Below are positions 42,162 to 53,806 of a stretch of DNA of 64,000 nucleotides, one piece after another. How positions within the stretch are numbered: position 1 is the first letter of the stretch; each line of letters opens with the position of its first letter. Source of the DNA: JAVVHE01 sp032249695 (lineage in GTDB: Bacteria; Pseudomonadota; Alphaproteobacteria; Sphingomonadales; Sphingomonadaceae); contig JAVVHE010000015.1 of NCBI GenBank assembly GCA_032249695.1, positions 1 to 64,000 on the forward strand, in the 5' to 3' direction. The notes under the pieces were generated by a model, which was not told the DNA's origin, made no database searches, and saw nothing but the letters and a program-made list of their open reading frames with translations. The translations under genes were made by a program, and so were the position numbers.

Positions 42162-43399
42162 GCGGCATCCTGTTTCTGGCGCACCGGATACCGTATCCGC
42201 CCGACAAGGGCGACAAAATCCGGTCGTGGCACATGCTCCGGCACCTCGCGGCGCGAGCGCCGGTGCATCTGGGCGCGTTCGTCGACGATCCCGCCGACTT
42301 CGCGCACGCGCCCGTGCTGGAGCGGCTGTGCGCGAGCGTGAAGCTGCTGCCGCTCCGCGCCGCCTCGCGCCCGTGGCGGGGCGCCAGGGCGCTGCTCCAC
42401 GGCGCGCCGCTCAGCATCGGCTTTTATGCCGATGCCAAGATGCGTGCGTGGGTCGACCAGACCGTTGCGGAGCAGTCGATCGGCGCAGTGTTCGGCTTTT
42501 CGGGGCAGATCGCGCCCTATGTTCTGCGCCATGTGGCCGGGCGGCGGAGCGTCATGGATTTCGTCGATCTCGATTCGGCCAAGTGGGCGCAGTACGCCGC
42601 CGAGGCGAGCGGCCCGACTCGCTGGTTGTTCGCGCGCGAGGCCTCCCGCCTGCTGGCGTTCGAAGCGCAGGCTGCGCGAGCGTTTGATGCAACGTTGTTC
42701 GTGAGCGAAGCCGAAGCCGCGCTGTTCCGCGCCCGCTCGGGCGCGAGCGGCGCGCGGGTGCTGGCGGTGCAGAACGGGGTGGACGCGGGCTATTTCGATC
42801 CGGCCGCCCAATTTCCGCGCGTTCCCGTGGAAGGCGAAATCCGGCAGGCGCCGACTGCCGTATTCACCGGTGCGATGGATTATCGGCCCAATATCGACGC
42901 GGTGCTGTGGTTCGCAGCCGAGGTCTGGCCGTCCGTGCGCACCGTGTTGCCGGACGCTCAGTTCCTGATCGTCGGATCGAAGCCCGAGGCAGCGGTCACC
43001 GCGCTCGGCGGGCGCGATGGCGTCCGGGTCACCGGCCGTGTGGCGGACGTGCGGCCCTATCTCGCTGCCGCCAGCGTCGCGGTCGCGCCTCTGAGGATCG
43101 CGCGTGGCATCCAGAACAAGGTGCTGGAAGCGATGGCGATGGCGAAGCCCGTCGTCGCCACGCCCGAAGCCTATGAGGGGCTGAGCCTGTCGCCGCCGCA
43201 CGACATCCTCGTCGAGCGCGAGCCTGCCGCCTTCGCCGCCGCCGTCATCGCGCTGCTGCGCGAGCCCGAGCGCGGCCGGGCGATCGGTGCGGCGGCGCGC
43301 GCCGCGGTACGTGCGGCCTATGCGTGGGAGCCGCACTTGCGCGTTCTCGATGAACTTCTGCTAGGGACGCCCCCGGGGGCGGAGAGTGTTGCTGCATGA
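42158..43399 (+). CDS. XrtA system glycosyltransferase (GT4-like, TIGR03087)
   Basis: 413 residues, start overlapping the FemAB stop (ATGA). GT-B fold: N-terminus ILFLAHRIPYPPDKGDKIRSW is diagnostic of the exosortase-linked family. The second domain has VFTGAMDYRPNIDAVLWFA, FLIVGSKPE, and the donor site 'PLRIARGIQNKVLEAMAMAKPVVAT' with the nucleotide-sugar Glu. Probably adds a sugar during assembly of the exopolysaccharide repeat unit. Confidence 0.92.
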   Translation: MSGILFLAHRIPYPPDKGDKIRSWHMLRHLAARAPVHLGAFVDDPADFAHAPVLERLCASVKLLPLRAASRPWRGARALLHGAPLSIGFYADAKMRAWVDQTVAEQSIGAVFGFSGQIAPYVLRHVAGRRSVMDFVDLDSAKWAQYAAEASGPTRWLFAREASRLLAFEAQAARAFDATLFVSEAEAALFRARSGASGARVLAVQNGVDAGYFDPAAQFPRVPVEGEIRQAPTAVFTGAMDYRPNIDAVLWFAAEVWPSVRTVLPDAQFLIVGSKPEAAVTALGGRDGVRVTGRVADVRPYLAAASVAVAPLRIARGIQNKVLEAMAMAKPVVATPEAYEGLSLSPPHDILVEREPAAFAAAVIALLREPERGRAIGAAARAAVRAAYAWEPHLRVLDELLLGTPPGAESVAA

Positions 43400-44991
43400 G
43401 CAAGTCCGTTGTCCTTGCCCGCCCCGATCCAGTCGGCGTCGAAGCCATTCCGGCCAACGCCCCCGCGCGCGAGCCCGCGCTCGCCAATGCGTGGCGGCAA
43501 TATGGCATCGTCTGGGTTGCGGTTGTCGCTGCGATCCTGGGCGTGCTGCACAAGGACACCGTCCACCTCGTCAGCCGCTGGTGGCGCAGCGAGACCTATG
43601 GCCACTGCCTGCTGATCCTGCCGATTATCGGCTGGCTGATCTGGCAGCGCCGCGCCGGCCTCGCGCGGCTCGCTCCGCGGCCGTGGGCGTGGGGCGCGGC
43701 GGGGGTGCTCGCAGCGGGGATCGTCTGGATGGTCGGCGAGCTCGCGGGCGTCGCGCTGCTGCGCCATGCGGGCGTGGTGCTGTCGATCATCGCGACGGTG
43801 CCTACGATCTTCGGCCCGGCGGTCGCGCGCGGCGTGATGTTTCCGCTCGGCTTCGCGCTGTTCCTGATCCCCGCAGGCGAGCAGCTGGAAAACCCGATGC
43901 AGACCGTCACCGCGCACATGGCGGTGTGGATGCTGCGCCTGACGGGTGTCCCGACGCATATGGACGGCGTTTTCATCTCGATCCCCAACGGCGACTTCGA
44001 GGTTGCCGAGGCATGTTCGGGCGTGCGCTTCCTGATCGCGATGGTGGCGTTCGGCGCGCTGGTCGCGAACGTCTGCTTCAAGTCTCCCAAGCGCCGCGTG
44101 TGGTTCATGGCCGCCTCGGTCGCGATCCCCGTCGTCGCCAACAGCATCCGCGTATGGGGCACGATCTATGCTGCGTTCCTGACAACCCCCGAAGTCGCGC
44201 GCGGGATCGACCATGTCGTCTATGGCTGGGTGTTCTTCGCGATCGTGATGGTGCTGCTGCTCGCGGTCAGCTGGCGCTTCTTCGATCGGCCGGTCGACGA
44301 TCCATTCATCGATCCGGCGGAGCTGCAGCGGCCCGGAACCGCTCCGGGGCCGCGCGGCAAGCTGGCTGCGGTTGCGCTGCTGACGCTTGGCGCGGGTGCA
44401 CTGGCGCCTGCGTGGGCGGGGCTGTCGGCGGAGGCTGGCGGCGAGCGGCGCACGGCGGCGCTGCAGGTGACCCCGCCCGCGGGCTGGTCGCCCGCGGCCT
44501 ATAGCGGCTTTCCGTGGAAGCCGCGCTATCTCAATCCCAGCGCCGAGCTGTTCCAGACCTACCGCGACGCGGGCGGCGCGAGCGTCGATCTCTACATCGC
44601 GGTCTATGATCGGCAGGGCGAGGGGCGCCAGGTCGTCCGCTACGGGCAGGGCGCCTACGACCCGATCGAGAAGGAGGGCTGGGCGTGGGCTGCGAACGCT
44701 CCCGCTCCGCCGGGCGCGGCGGCGAGCCAGATCAACCGCGGTGCGGCGGTGCGCGATGTGGTGCAGTATTATCTTGTAAACGGGACGCTGGTCGGCTCGC
44801 CCTACGCCGCGAAGGTCGAGGGCCTGAAGGCGCGGCTGGCGGGCGGCGACCCGCGCGCGGCGACGGTCATTGTCTCAGCCGAGCGCACCGATCCACTCAC
44901 CCCGGCGCGGCCGCAGATCGACCGGCTGCTCCACGATCTCGGCCCGATCGACCAGCTGATCGACCGCGCGGTCGTTCCCGCGGCGCAGTAG
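43396..44991 (+). CDS. xrtA: exosortase A fused to an EpsI domain
   Basis: 531 residues. The N-terminal 300 residues are a polytopic exosortase with the transpeptidase-like triad Cys207 (EACSGVRF), Arg252 (NSIRVWG) and His273 (IDHVVYGW). The C-terminal 220 residues form the soluble EpsI/DUF3485 domain (GFPWKPRYLNPSAELFQTYRD, YIAVYDRQGEGRQVVRY). It should cleave PEP-CTERM tails at the membrane and transfer the protein, perhaps onto a cell-surface glycan. The ATG overlaps the glycosyltransferase stop. The only tail-like substrate seen in the window is at 15222-15881. Confidence 0.94.
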   Translation: MSKSVVLARPDPVGVEAIPANAPAREPALANAWRQYGIVWVAVVAAILGVLHKDTVHLVSRWWRSETYGHCLLILPIIGWLIWQRRAGLARLAPRPWAWGAAGVLAAGIVWMVGELAGVALLRHAGVVLSIIATVPTIFGPAVARGVMFPLGFALFLIPAGEQLENPMQTVTAHMAVWMLRLTGVPTHMDGVFISIPNGDFEVAEACSGVRFLIAMVAFGALVANVCFKSPKRRVWFMAASVAIPVVANSIRVWGTIYAAFLTTPEVARGIDHVVYGWVFFAIVMVLLLAVSWRFFDRPVDDPFIDPAELQRPGTAPGPRGKLAAVALLTLGAGALAPAWAGLSAEAGGERRTAALQVTPPAGWSPAAYSGFPWKPRYLNPSAELFQTYRDAGGASVDLYIAVYDRQGEGRQVVRYGQGAYDPIEKEGWAWAANAPAPPGAAASQINRGAAVRDVVQYYLVNGTLVGSPYAAKVEGLKARLAGGDPRAATVIVSAERTDPLTPARPQIDRLLHDLGPIDQLIDRAVVPAAQ

Positions 44992-45003
44992 GGGCGGCGG
45001 GCC

Positions 45004-46920
45004 ATGTGCGGCATCGCGGGCTGGTTCGATCTCCGAGAGGACCGGACGGTGCCCGAGCGCACGCTGCGCGCGATGACCGACAGCCTCGCTCACCGCGGGC
45101 CCGACGGATCGGACCTCTATCGCGTGCCGGGCGTGGGGCTGGGCCACCGGCGGCTGGCAATCATCGACATCGCGGGCAGCCCGCAGCCGATGTTCGCCGC
45201 CGACGGCCAGATCGCGATCGTCTTCAACGGCGAGATCTATAATTTCGCCGAAGTCCGCGCCGAGCTTGAATCCCACGGCCACGTGTTCCGCACCAGCGGG
45301 GACACCGAAGTGATTTTGGAAGGCTGGCTGCGTTGGGGCGAAGCCGTCGTCGAGCGCCTGCGCGGCATGTTCGCCTTCGCGCTCTACGATGCGCGCGACC
45401 GCTCGCTGTGGCTGGTGCGCGACCGGTTGGGCGTGAAGCCGCTCCATTGGGCCGAACTGCCCGGCGGCACGGTGGTGTTCGGCTCCGAGCTCAAGGCATT
45501 GAGCGCGCATCCGGACGTGCCGCGCACGATCGATCCGACCGCGATCGAGGACTATTTCGCCTACGGCTACGTGCCCGATCCCAAGACGATCCTTGCGGGC
45601 GTCCACAAGCTGCCACCCGCGCACACGCTGCGCCTGCGCCACGGCCAGCCTCCGCCTGCGCCGCGTCGCTATTGGAACGTGGCGTTCGAGCCGACGCTCA
45701 AGGGCAGCGCCGACGATCTCGCAGCCGAACTCGCCGAGCGCGTCCGCGCCGCGGTCGCGTCGCGCATGGTCGCCGACGTGCCGGTCGGAGCCTTTCTCAG
45801 CGGCGGGGTCGATTCGTCCGCCGTCGTCGCGATGATGGCGGGGCTGTCGGCCGAGCCGGTGCGTACCTGCACGATCGGCTTCGACGTCGCCGCGCTGGAC
45901 GAGACCGGCTACGCCGCTCAGGTCGCCGAGCGCTATGGCACCGCGCACCGCACGCGCGTCGTCGACCCCAATGACTTCAGCCTGATCGACCGGCTCGCCG
46001 GCGCCTATGACGAGCCGTTTGCCGACGCGTCGGCGCTGCCGACCTACCGCGTGTGCGAACTGGCGCGCGAGCAGGTGAAAGTCGCGCTGTCCGGCGACGG
46101 AGCCGACGAGGCGCTCGCCGGATATCGCCGCTACAAGATGCATGTGTTCGAGGAGCGGGGCCGCTCGGCGTTGCCGCTCGCGGTGCGGCGGCCGGTGTTC
46201 CGCACGCTCGGTCGGCTCTACCCCAAGGCCGACTGGGCGCCGCGCCGCTTCCGCGCCAAGACAACGCTGCTGGCCTTGGCCCGATCAAGCGGCGAGGCCT
46301 ATTTCAACTCGGTCGCGGTGACGCCCGACCGGGTGCGGTCGGGCCTGTTCAGCGATAGCTTCCGCCGCGAACTCGGTGGCTATTGGGCGGGATCGCTCTA
46401 TGCCGACACCATTGCCAACGCCCCTGCCGCCGACGCGCTCGGCAGAGCGCAATATGCCGACCTGATGCACTGGCTGCCGGGCGACATCCTGACGAAGACC
46501 GACCGCGCCTCGATGGCCGTCAGCCTCGAAGCGCGCGAACCGCTCTTGGATCACGAGCTGGTGGAGTGGTGCGCCAGGCTGCCGAGTAGCCTTCGCCTGC
46601 GCGGCGGCGAGGGCAAGTGGCTGCTGAAGCGCGCGATGGAGCCCTATGTCCCCCACGACCTGTTGTACCGCCCGAAGATGGGCTTCGTCACTCCGATCAG
46701 CGCGTGGTTTCGCGGGCCCCTTCTGCCGCGCATCCGCCGCGCCGCCGCCAGCTCGGCTGCGGTGACAAGCGGCTGGTTCGCGCCCGGCGTGTTCACGCGC
46801 GCGGTCGAGGACCACGCCGCCGGCCGCGCCGACCACGGCCGCCTGCTGTGGCAGCTGCTGATGTTCGGCGTCTCGCTCAACCAGCTCGGCCTCGCCGAGG
46901 CGGTGCGCGAGGCTGCCTGA
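45004..46920 (+). CDS. XrtA system amidotransferase (asparagine synthase-like)
   Basis: 638 residues. Class II glutamine amidotransferase domain with nucleophile Cys2 (MCGIAGWF) and the RGPDGSD and IFNGEIYNFAE motifs, followed by an asparagine-synthase ATP-pyrophosphatase domain (PVGAFLSGGVDSSAVVAMM, LSGDGADEALAGYRRY). Closest in type to TIGR03108, which amidates an unidentified component in exosortase loci rather than making free asparagine. It is the last gene of the plus-strand XrtA run, followed directly by a terminator. Confidence 0.92.
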   Translation: MCGIAGWFDLREDRTVPERTLRAMTDSLAHRGPDGSDLYRVPGVGLGHRRLAIIDIAGSPQPMFAADGQIAIVFNGEIYNFAEVRAELESHGHVFRTSGDTEVILEGWLRWGEAVVERLRGMFAFALYDARDRSLWLVRDRLGVKPLHWAELPGGTVVFGSELKALSAHPDVPRTIDPTAIEDYFAYGYVPDPKTILAGVHKLPPAHTLRLRHGQPPPAPRRYWNVAFEPTLKGSADDLAAELAERVRAAVASRMVADVPVGAFLSGGVDSSAVVAMMAGLSAEPVRTCTIGFDVAALDETGYAAQVAERYGTAHRTRVVDPNDFSLIDRLAGAYDEPFADASALPTYRVCELAREQVKVALSGDGADEALAGYRRYKMHVFEERGRSALPLAVRRPVFRTLGRLYPKADWAPRRFRAKTTLLALARSSGEAYFNSVAVTPDRVRSGLFSDSFRRELGGYWAGSLYADTIANAPAADALGRAQYADLMHWLPGDILTKTDRASMAVSLEAREPLLDHELVEWCARLPSSLRLRGGEGKWLLKRAMEPYVPHDLLYRPKMGFVTPISAWFRGPLLPRIRRAAASSAAVTSGWFAPGVFTRAVEDHAAGRADHGRLLWQLLMFGVSLNQLGLAEAVREAA

Positions 46921-46927
46921 GTCGGTG

Positions 46928-46950
46928 CGAACCAGAACGGTTCGTTTTCT
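46928..46950 (+). terminator. intrinsic terminator ending the XrtA operon
   Basis: CGAACC (46928-46933) pairs with GGTTCG (46939-46944) around a 5-nt loop and is followed by TTTTCT. It lies 7 bp after the amidotransferase stop. Confidence 0.75.
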
Positions 46951-47476
46951 GCTTGACTTGTAGGAAAAAGAGGCAGCTTCTTCCGCGCAGGCACGGTGCA
47001 GCGCGAGCGGCGCGGTCCGGGCTTAGTCGGCGGCGCCGCCTGTGCGGCGGGTCGTCCGGCGGCCAGGTGAAGGAGTGAACGGCGCGGCAGCTGGGTGGCA
47101 CACACCCAAAACGCGAGCCTGATCAGAGGCGAGCGAACCATTCAGTATCTGATGCTGCCGCCACGGCGCGCCCGGCTTAGCCACCGGGCATGCCCCGTTC
47201 CGCCTCTCACCGCCGCCGCACCCCCCGGCACCGCCGCTCCGGGCCGGGGGCTTTGATTTCCAGTGAACGGCCGCGCGCGGGCACTCGTGCGCGGCCGACG
47301 CTCGCATGTGCAGGCGGGCTCAGCCCGCGCGCGCCGCGGCTTCGATCAGCTCCGCCTGCGACAGGCGGCCGAGCGCCGGACGAGCCGATCGCGGGTTGCG
47401 GGTGGCCGCGGCGCAGAGCGCGGACCAGACGGCGTCGATCGCGCGGCAAACTAGCCGCTGCACGGGCGCGCCGTCG
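46951..47476. other. gap between the XrtA terminator and the GGDEF gene
   Basis: No gene is confidently supported. A minus-strand frame from a GTG at 47463 to 47320 would give 47 residues (VQRLVCRAIDAVWSAL...LSQAELIEAAARAG) directly behind the GGDEF gene, which looks mildly protein-like but has no ribosome-binding site. A CCCCCGGC/GCCGGGGG hairpin lies at 47222-47250. Confidence 0.3.
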
Positions 47477-48418
47477 TCAGGCGGCGGCGTGGATCGGGGC
47501 GCGTTCGCCGAGTTCGAAGATGCAGATCGATCCCTTGCCGCCGCGCTTGGCCTCGTACATCGCTGCGTCGGCGCGGCGGACGAGGTCGCCCGGCTCCATG
47601 TCGCGCCCCGCGGGCACGATGATCGCCCCCATCGTCGCGCCGACGTCGCCGCTTTCGGCGAGCGATGCCAGGGCCGACCCGCGGATGCGTTCGATCTCGC
47701 GGCGGGCATGGGGACCGCGGTCGGCCATCAGGATCACGAACTCGTCGCCGCCGGTGCGCGCGAACTGGTCGCCGGACTGCAGCGCCCGCCCCACGCCGCG
47801 CGCAAACGCTTCCAGCGCGGCATCGCCCGCTGCGTGGCCCAGCCGGTCGTTCACGGATTTGAAGTCGTCCATGTCGACATAGATCATCGCCAGCCCCGCC
47901 CGCCGCCGCCGCGCGGCGGTGACGGTCTCCTCCAGCACATCGCGGAAGGCGCGCCCGGTCAGCGCGCCGGTCAGGTGGCAATGGCGGCCGAGGATGCGCT
48001 CGCGCTCAAACAGGTCGCGCATCTCTGAGACGAGCACCGCGACAATGCCGAAGGACCCGAAATGCGTCAGCAGCCCCCACGCGAGCACCGGCAGTTCGGC
48101 GGCGCCGGGAGCCGACATATGCGCGGCGAGCGCCCCCCAGAAGCTGCTGCAGATGATGCCGGCGATCAGCGCCGGATCGCGGCCCAGCCGCCACGCGGCG
48201 AAGGCAACGGGCAAGTAATAGAGAAGCCCCAGGGACCATCGAGCGCCCAGCAGATGATCGATGAACGCAACGACGAGCAGCGCACCGGCAGTGCTCCACA
48301 CCGCCGTGCGTTCCGGAACGCGAGCCGCAGCGTAAAGCGTCCGCGCTACCCAGCTGTCCACAGGTGCCGTGTCGGTCCACGGGGCCCGAGGACGGACATT
48401 CATCCATCCCGATTGCAT
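47477..48418 (-). CDS. membrane-bound diguanylate cyclase (GGDEF)
   Basis: 313 residues from ATG 48418 (the frame extends to a TTG at 48472, less likely). Roughly residues 40-140 hold several membrane helices (VWSTAGALLVVAFIDHLLGA, LLYYLPVAFAAW, LLTHFGSFGIVAVLVSE). The C-terminal GGDEF domain has LTGALTGRAFRD, IYVDMDDFKSVNDRLGH and an intact ARTGGDEFVIL, so c-di-GMP synthesis is likely. No RxxD inhibitory site is evident. Its place beside the exopolysaccharide locus makes regulation of polymer production plausible. Confidence 0.88.
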   Translation of the reverse strand: MQSGWMNVRPRAPWTDTAPVDSWVARTLYAAARVPERTAVWSTAGALLVVAFIDHLLGARWSLGLLYYLPVAFAAWRLGRDPALIAGIICSSFWGALAAHMSAPGAAELPVLAWGLLTHFGSFGIVAVLVSEMRDLFERERILGRHCHLTGALTGRAFRDVLEETVTAARRRRAGLAMIYVDMDDFKSVNDRLGHAAGDAALEAFARGVGRALQSGDQFARTGGDEFVILMADRGPHARREIERIRGSALASLAESGDVGATMGAIIVPAGRDMEPGDLVRRADAAMYEAKRGGKGSICIFELGERAPIHAAA

Positions 48419-48533
48419 AACGTCCCGAATACCCCTCGATGGGACAAAGATGCCGACAGCCGCCCCGTTCAATGGCCGTCGGCTGGTCCCATAGCAGCAT
48501 CAGCGCCGCGTGTCTCGAACGATCTGCGCTGCG

Positions 48534-51182
<2,649 letters not shown>

Positions 51183-51337
51183 TCGGTCTCCACTCTGCTA
51201 CGAATGATCGTCACTGCGGATGGGATCGGGGCTCCCGCTGCATGCCCGGATTACGGCGCGTGCGCGGCCAGCTCGGCTGGCCGACGCGGGACGCTCGATC
51301 GCGTTCAGCACGACGTTTGTGGGGGCGAAAGGGTTGC

Positions 51338-53806
51338 TCACCCCTCGATCTTCGCGAAATCGGCGACCGCGTGGCAGGCGGTGACGAAGCGGTCGAGCAG
51401 AGTCAGCCGCGCGCGGCGGATGGCCGGGTCGGGATCGTTCACCATCAGCTCGTCGAAGAACCGGTCGATCGGCGCCCGCAGGCGCGCGAGCGCAGCCATC
51501 GCATCCTCGAACCGTTCGGCCTCGACCGCCTGCTTGGCGGCGGGCAGCGCGGTTTCCAGCGCATGCGCCAGCGCCGCCTGCGCGGGATGGTCGGACCCGG
51601 CCGCGATGTCCGCGGTGCGGTCCGCCTGGGCGAGCGCGGCGACCACCGGCGCGAAGTCCGGATCGTCGACCATGACAGGCGGGTCTTCCTCGCCGGTCCC
51701 GGGGATCGCGTTGTGCTGCGGTTCCGCGGCCGGGTCGAAGCTGGCCTGGCGCAGGATGTTGGCGGCGCGCTTGTAGGCGGCGAGCAGGTTCCTGCCGTCT
51801 TCGGTCTCGGTGAACGCCTGGAGCGCCCGCACGCGGGCGAGCAGGCGGACGAGGTCGTCCTCGCCGCCCAGCGCGAATACGGCGTCGACCAGATCGTGGC
51901 GGACACCGGCCTCGCGCTGCTGGACTTTGAGGCGGTCCAACAAGAACTCCAACAATTCGCCGTCGCGCAGGTTGCTGCCCCGGCCGCTGGATCGAACGAG
52001 CCGATCAGCCTCGCGCTCCGCGCCGGTCAGTCGAAGTCGGAGAATGCTCACGACGATGAGGCTGACTGCTCCAAGCGCAGCCCGGCGAAGCGCCAGCGGA
52101 TCGCGGGAGCCGGTCGGCCGCTCGCCAGCACCAAACAGCGCGACAATACTGTCCAACTTATCCGCTAGCGCCACGGCGACGCTGACCGGGTCGGTTGGTA
52201 CGGCGTCGCTCGGGCCAGCGGGCTTGTAATGGTCACTGACCGCCGCGGCGACGGCGGGATCTTCGCCGGCGGCAAGCGCGTAGTGGCCGCCCATCAAGCC
52301 CTGCAGCTCGGGAAACTCGCCGACGGATGCGCTGACGAGGTCGCACTTGGCCAGCAGCGCTGCGCGGTGGGCCTGGGCGGCGAGACGCGCCACGTCGGCC
52401 GCCGTGCCCTCTCGCTCGCCCGCGTGGCCAGGGAGAGGGAAGGGCCGGACCGCTCCGCTTGTCACCAGCCACTCGGCCAGCGCCGCGACGCGCTCGGCCT
52501 TGTCCCGCATTGAGCCTAGCTTCTCGTGGAAGGTCACGCGCTCCAGCTTGGGCGCGAAATGGTCCCAAAGGCCGTCGTCGTCCCGGCTCCCCAGCGGGGA
52601 CGTCCCGGCGGCGGCCGCGCGCCACTCGCGCAGATCCTGCTCCCAGAAGAAGCGCGCGTCGGATAGGCGCGCGGCGAGCACGCGGCGGTTGCCCTCGACG
52701 ATCGTGGCGCCGCCGTCGGGCGCCTCGAGGTTCGCCACGCAAACAAAGGCTGGCGCAAGGCCGCCCGTGTCCCCGATCCCCACCTGCGGCTGGTTCCCGT
52801 CCCCAAGTGGGGATCGGGAAGGAATTGGCCCGCTGCCCTGCGCAAGCGCCTGCCCACGCTCGGCTTGGAGAGGGGGCTCGTCCGGCGCAGCCGGATGGTG
52901 GAATGGCCCTGCGCACGCGAAGTATTTCTGGTTGGTGCGCATGGTGAGCTGGATCACCTCGCGCGGCACGTCCAGGAACGCTGGATCGAAGCGCCCCAGC
53001 AGCGGCACCGGCCATTCGGTGAGGCCCGCATTCTCGGCGACCAGCCCCTCGTCGGGGATGAACGCCAGCCCCGCCTCGGCGGCTGCGCGCGCTGCGCCCT
53101 CGGCGATGATGCGGCGGCGCTCGGCCGCGTCGAGGATCACATGAGCCTCGCGGAGCTGGTGCGCGTAGCTCTGCGCGGAGGCGATCGTGATCCCCCCCGG
53201 ACCGGCGCGGGGGGTCGCGTCGGACCCTCCGCGCCGATCGCTTCGCATGAACCGATGCCCGCGCGTCTCGCGCCCGGCCGGAACGCCCAGCACCGTCAGC
53301 GGCACCACGGCGTCGTCCAGCAGCGCAACCACGCCCATCAGCGGCCGCACCCAGCGTGGACTGTCCATGCTTTCCGACGCTGCACCCCAGCGCATCGACT
53401 TGGGCCACGACAGCGCGGCAACGGCCTCGCTCACCGCTTCGGGCAGCACGGCGGCCGTCGCGCGCCCGGGCGTCTCGATCATCGCGTAAAGGAACCGGCC
53501 CTTCGGCGTCTCGCGCTCGTGCAACGCCTCGCGCGGAAGCCCCGTCGAGCGCAGAAAGCCGTCCACCGCCCCCGCTGGAGCGTCCGCGCGCGGCCCGCGC
53601 CGCTCCTCGCGCGTGGCCTCGGTCGCGGCAGGCAGCCCCCGCGCGAACAGCGCCAGCCGCCGCGGGGTGACGTGGCACTCCACCCCGGCCGACAGCCCGC
53701 GCTTGCCCAGCGCCTCGCCAAACAGCCGCGCCAGGTCGTCGGCCGCGCGGCCCTGCATCCGCGCGGGGATCTCCTCGGTCAGCAATTCGAGCACGAAGTT
53801 CGGCAT
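51338..53806 (-). CDS. glyS: glycine--tRNA ligase subunit beta
   Basis: 822 residues; usual length is about 690-750. N-terminus PNFVLELLTEEIPARMQ and the C-terminal DALR-like domain (VMVNDPDPAIRRARLTLLDRF) are family-typical, as are VTPRRLALF and GDPLALRRAALG. The extra length comes from three in-frame insertions: residues about 186-205 (after GHRF), 297-340 (between YFACAG and LAPAFVCVANL) and 453-467. Each coincides with GC-rich palindromes. ATG 53806 shares one base with the glyQ stop (TGATG), so glyQ and glyS are coupled. Confidence 0.94.
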   Translation of the reverse strand: MPNFVLELLTEEIPARMQGRAADDLARLFGEALGKRGLSAGVECHVTPRRLALFARGLPAATEATREERRGPRADAPAGAVDGFLRSTGLPREALHERETPKGRFLYAMIETPGRATAAVLPEAVSEAVAALSWPKSMRWGAASESMDSPRWVRPLMGVVALLDDAVVPLTVLGVPAGRETRGHRFMRSDRRGGSDATPRAGPGGITIASAQSYAHQLREAHVILDAAERRRIIAEGAARAAAEAGLAFIPDEGLVAENAGLTEWPVPLLGRFDPAFLDVPREVIQLTMRTNQKYFACAGPFHHPAAPDEPPLQAERGQALAQGSGPIPSRSPLGDGNQPQVGIGDTGGLAPAFVCVANLEAPDGGATIVEGNRRVLAARLSDARFFWEQDLREWRAAAAGTSPLGSRDDDGLWDHFAPKLERVTFHEKLGSMRDKAERVAALAEWLVTSGAVRPFPLPGHAGEREGTAADVARLAAQAHRAALLAKCDLVSASVGEFPELQGLMGGHYALAAGEDPAVAAAVSDHYKPAGPSDAVPTDPVSVAVALADKLDSIVALFGAGERPTGSRDPLALRRAALGAVSLIVVSILRLRLTGAEREADRLVRSSGRGSNLRDGELLEFLLDRLKVQQREAGVRHDLVDAVFALGGEDDLVRLLARVRALQAFTETEDGRNLLAAYKRAANILRQASFDPAAEPQHNAIPGTGEEDPPVMVDDPDFAPVVAALAQADRTADIAAGSDHPAQAALAHALETALPAAKQAVEAERFEDAMAALARLRAPIDRFFDELMVNDPDPAIRRARLTLLDRFVTACHAVADFAKIEG
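52406..52438. repeat. CCCTCTC/GAGAGGG element within glyS
   Basis: CCCTCTC (52406-52412) pairs with GAGAGGG (52432-52438) around a GC-rich centre. It encodes about 15 residues (PFPLPGHAGEREG region) not expected in GlyS. Confidence 0.6.
52772..52818. repeat. 12-bp perfect inverted repeat within glyS
   Basis: CCCGATCCCCAC (52772-52783) and GTGGGGATCGGG (52807-52818) with a 23-nt spacer, containing a second TCCCC-AAGT-GGGGA hairpin. Together with sequence to about 52905 it adds about 43 residues in frame. Confidence 0.75.
53189..53216. repeat. palindromic element within glyS (N-terminal half)
   Basis: GATCCCCCC at 53189 pairs with GGGGGGTC ending at 53216. The inserted peptide is Asp/Arg/Gly-rich and interrupts the family pattern RGHRFM...ITIAS. 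Confidence 0.55.

Noticed and set aside
47096..47101. TGGCAC as a sigma54 -24 box after the XrtA locus
   Set aside because: No TTGC at the required spacing and no gene downstream on that strand.
47222..47250. CCCCCGGC/GCCGGGGG hairpin followed by CTTTGATTT as a plus-strand terminator
   Set aside because: There is no plus-strand gene to terminate and the XrtA operon already ends at 46950; the T-run is broken.
51265..51283. 8-bp hairpin in the glyS-ppdK gap as a terminator or riboswitch
   Set aside because: No T-run and no recognisable riboswitch core; it is short enough to arise by chance at this GC content.
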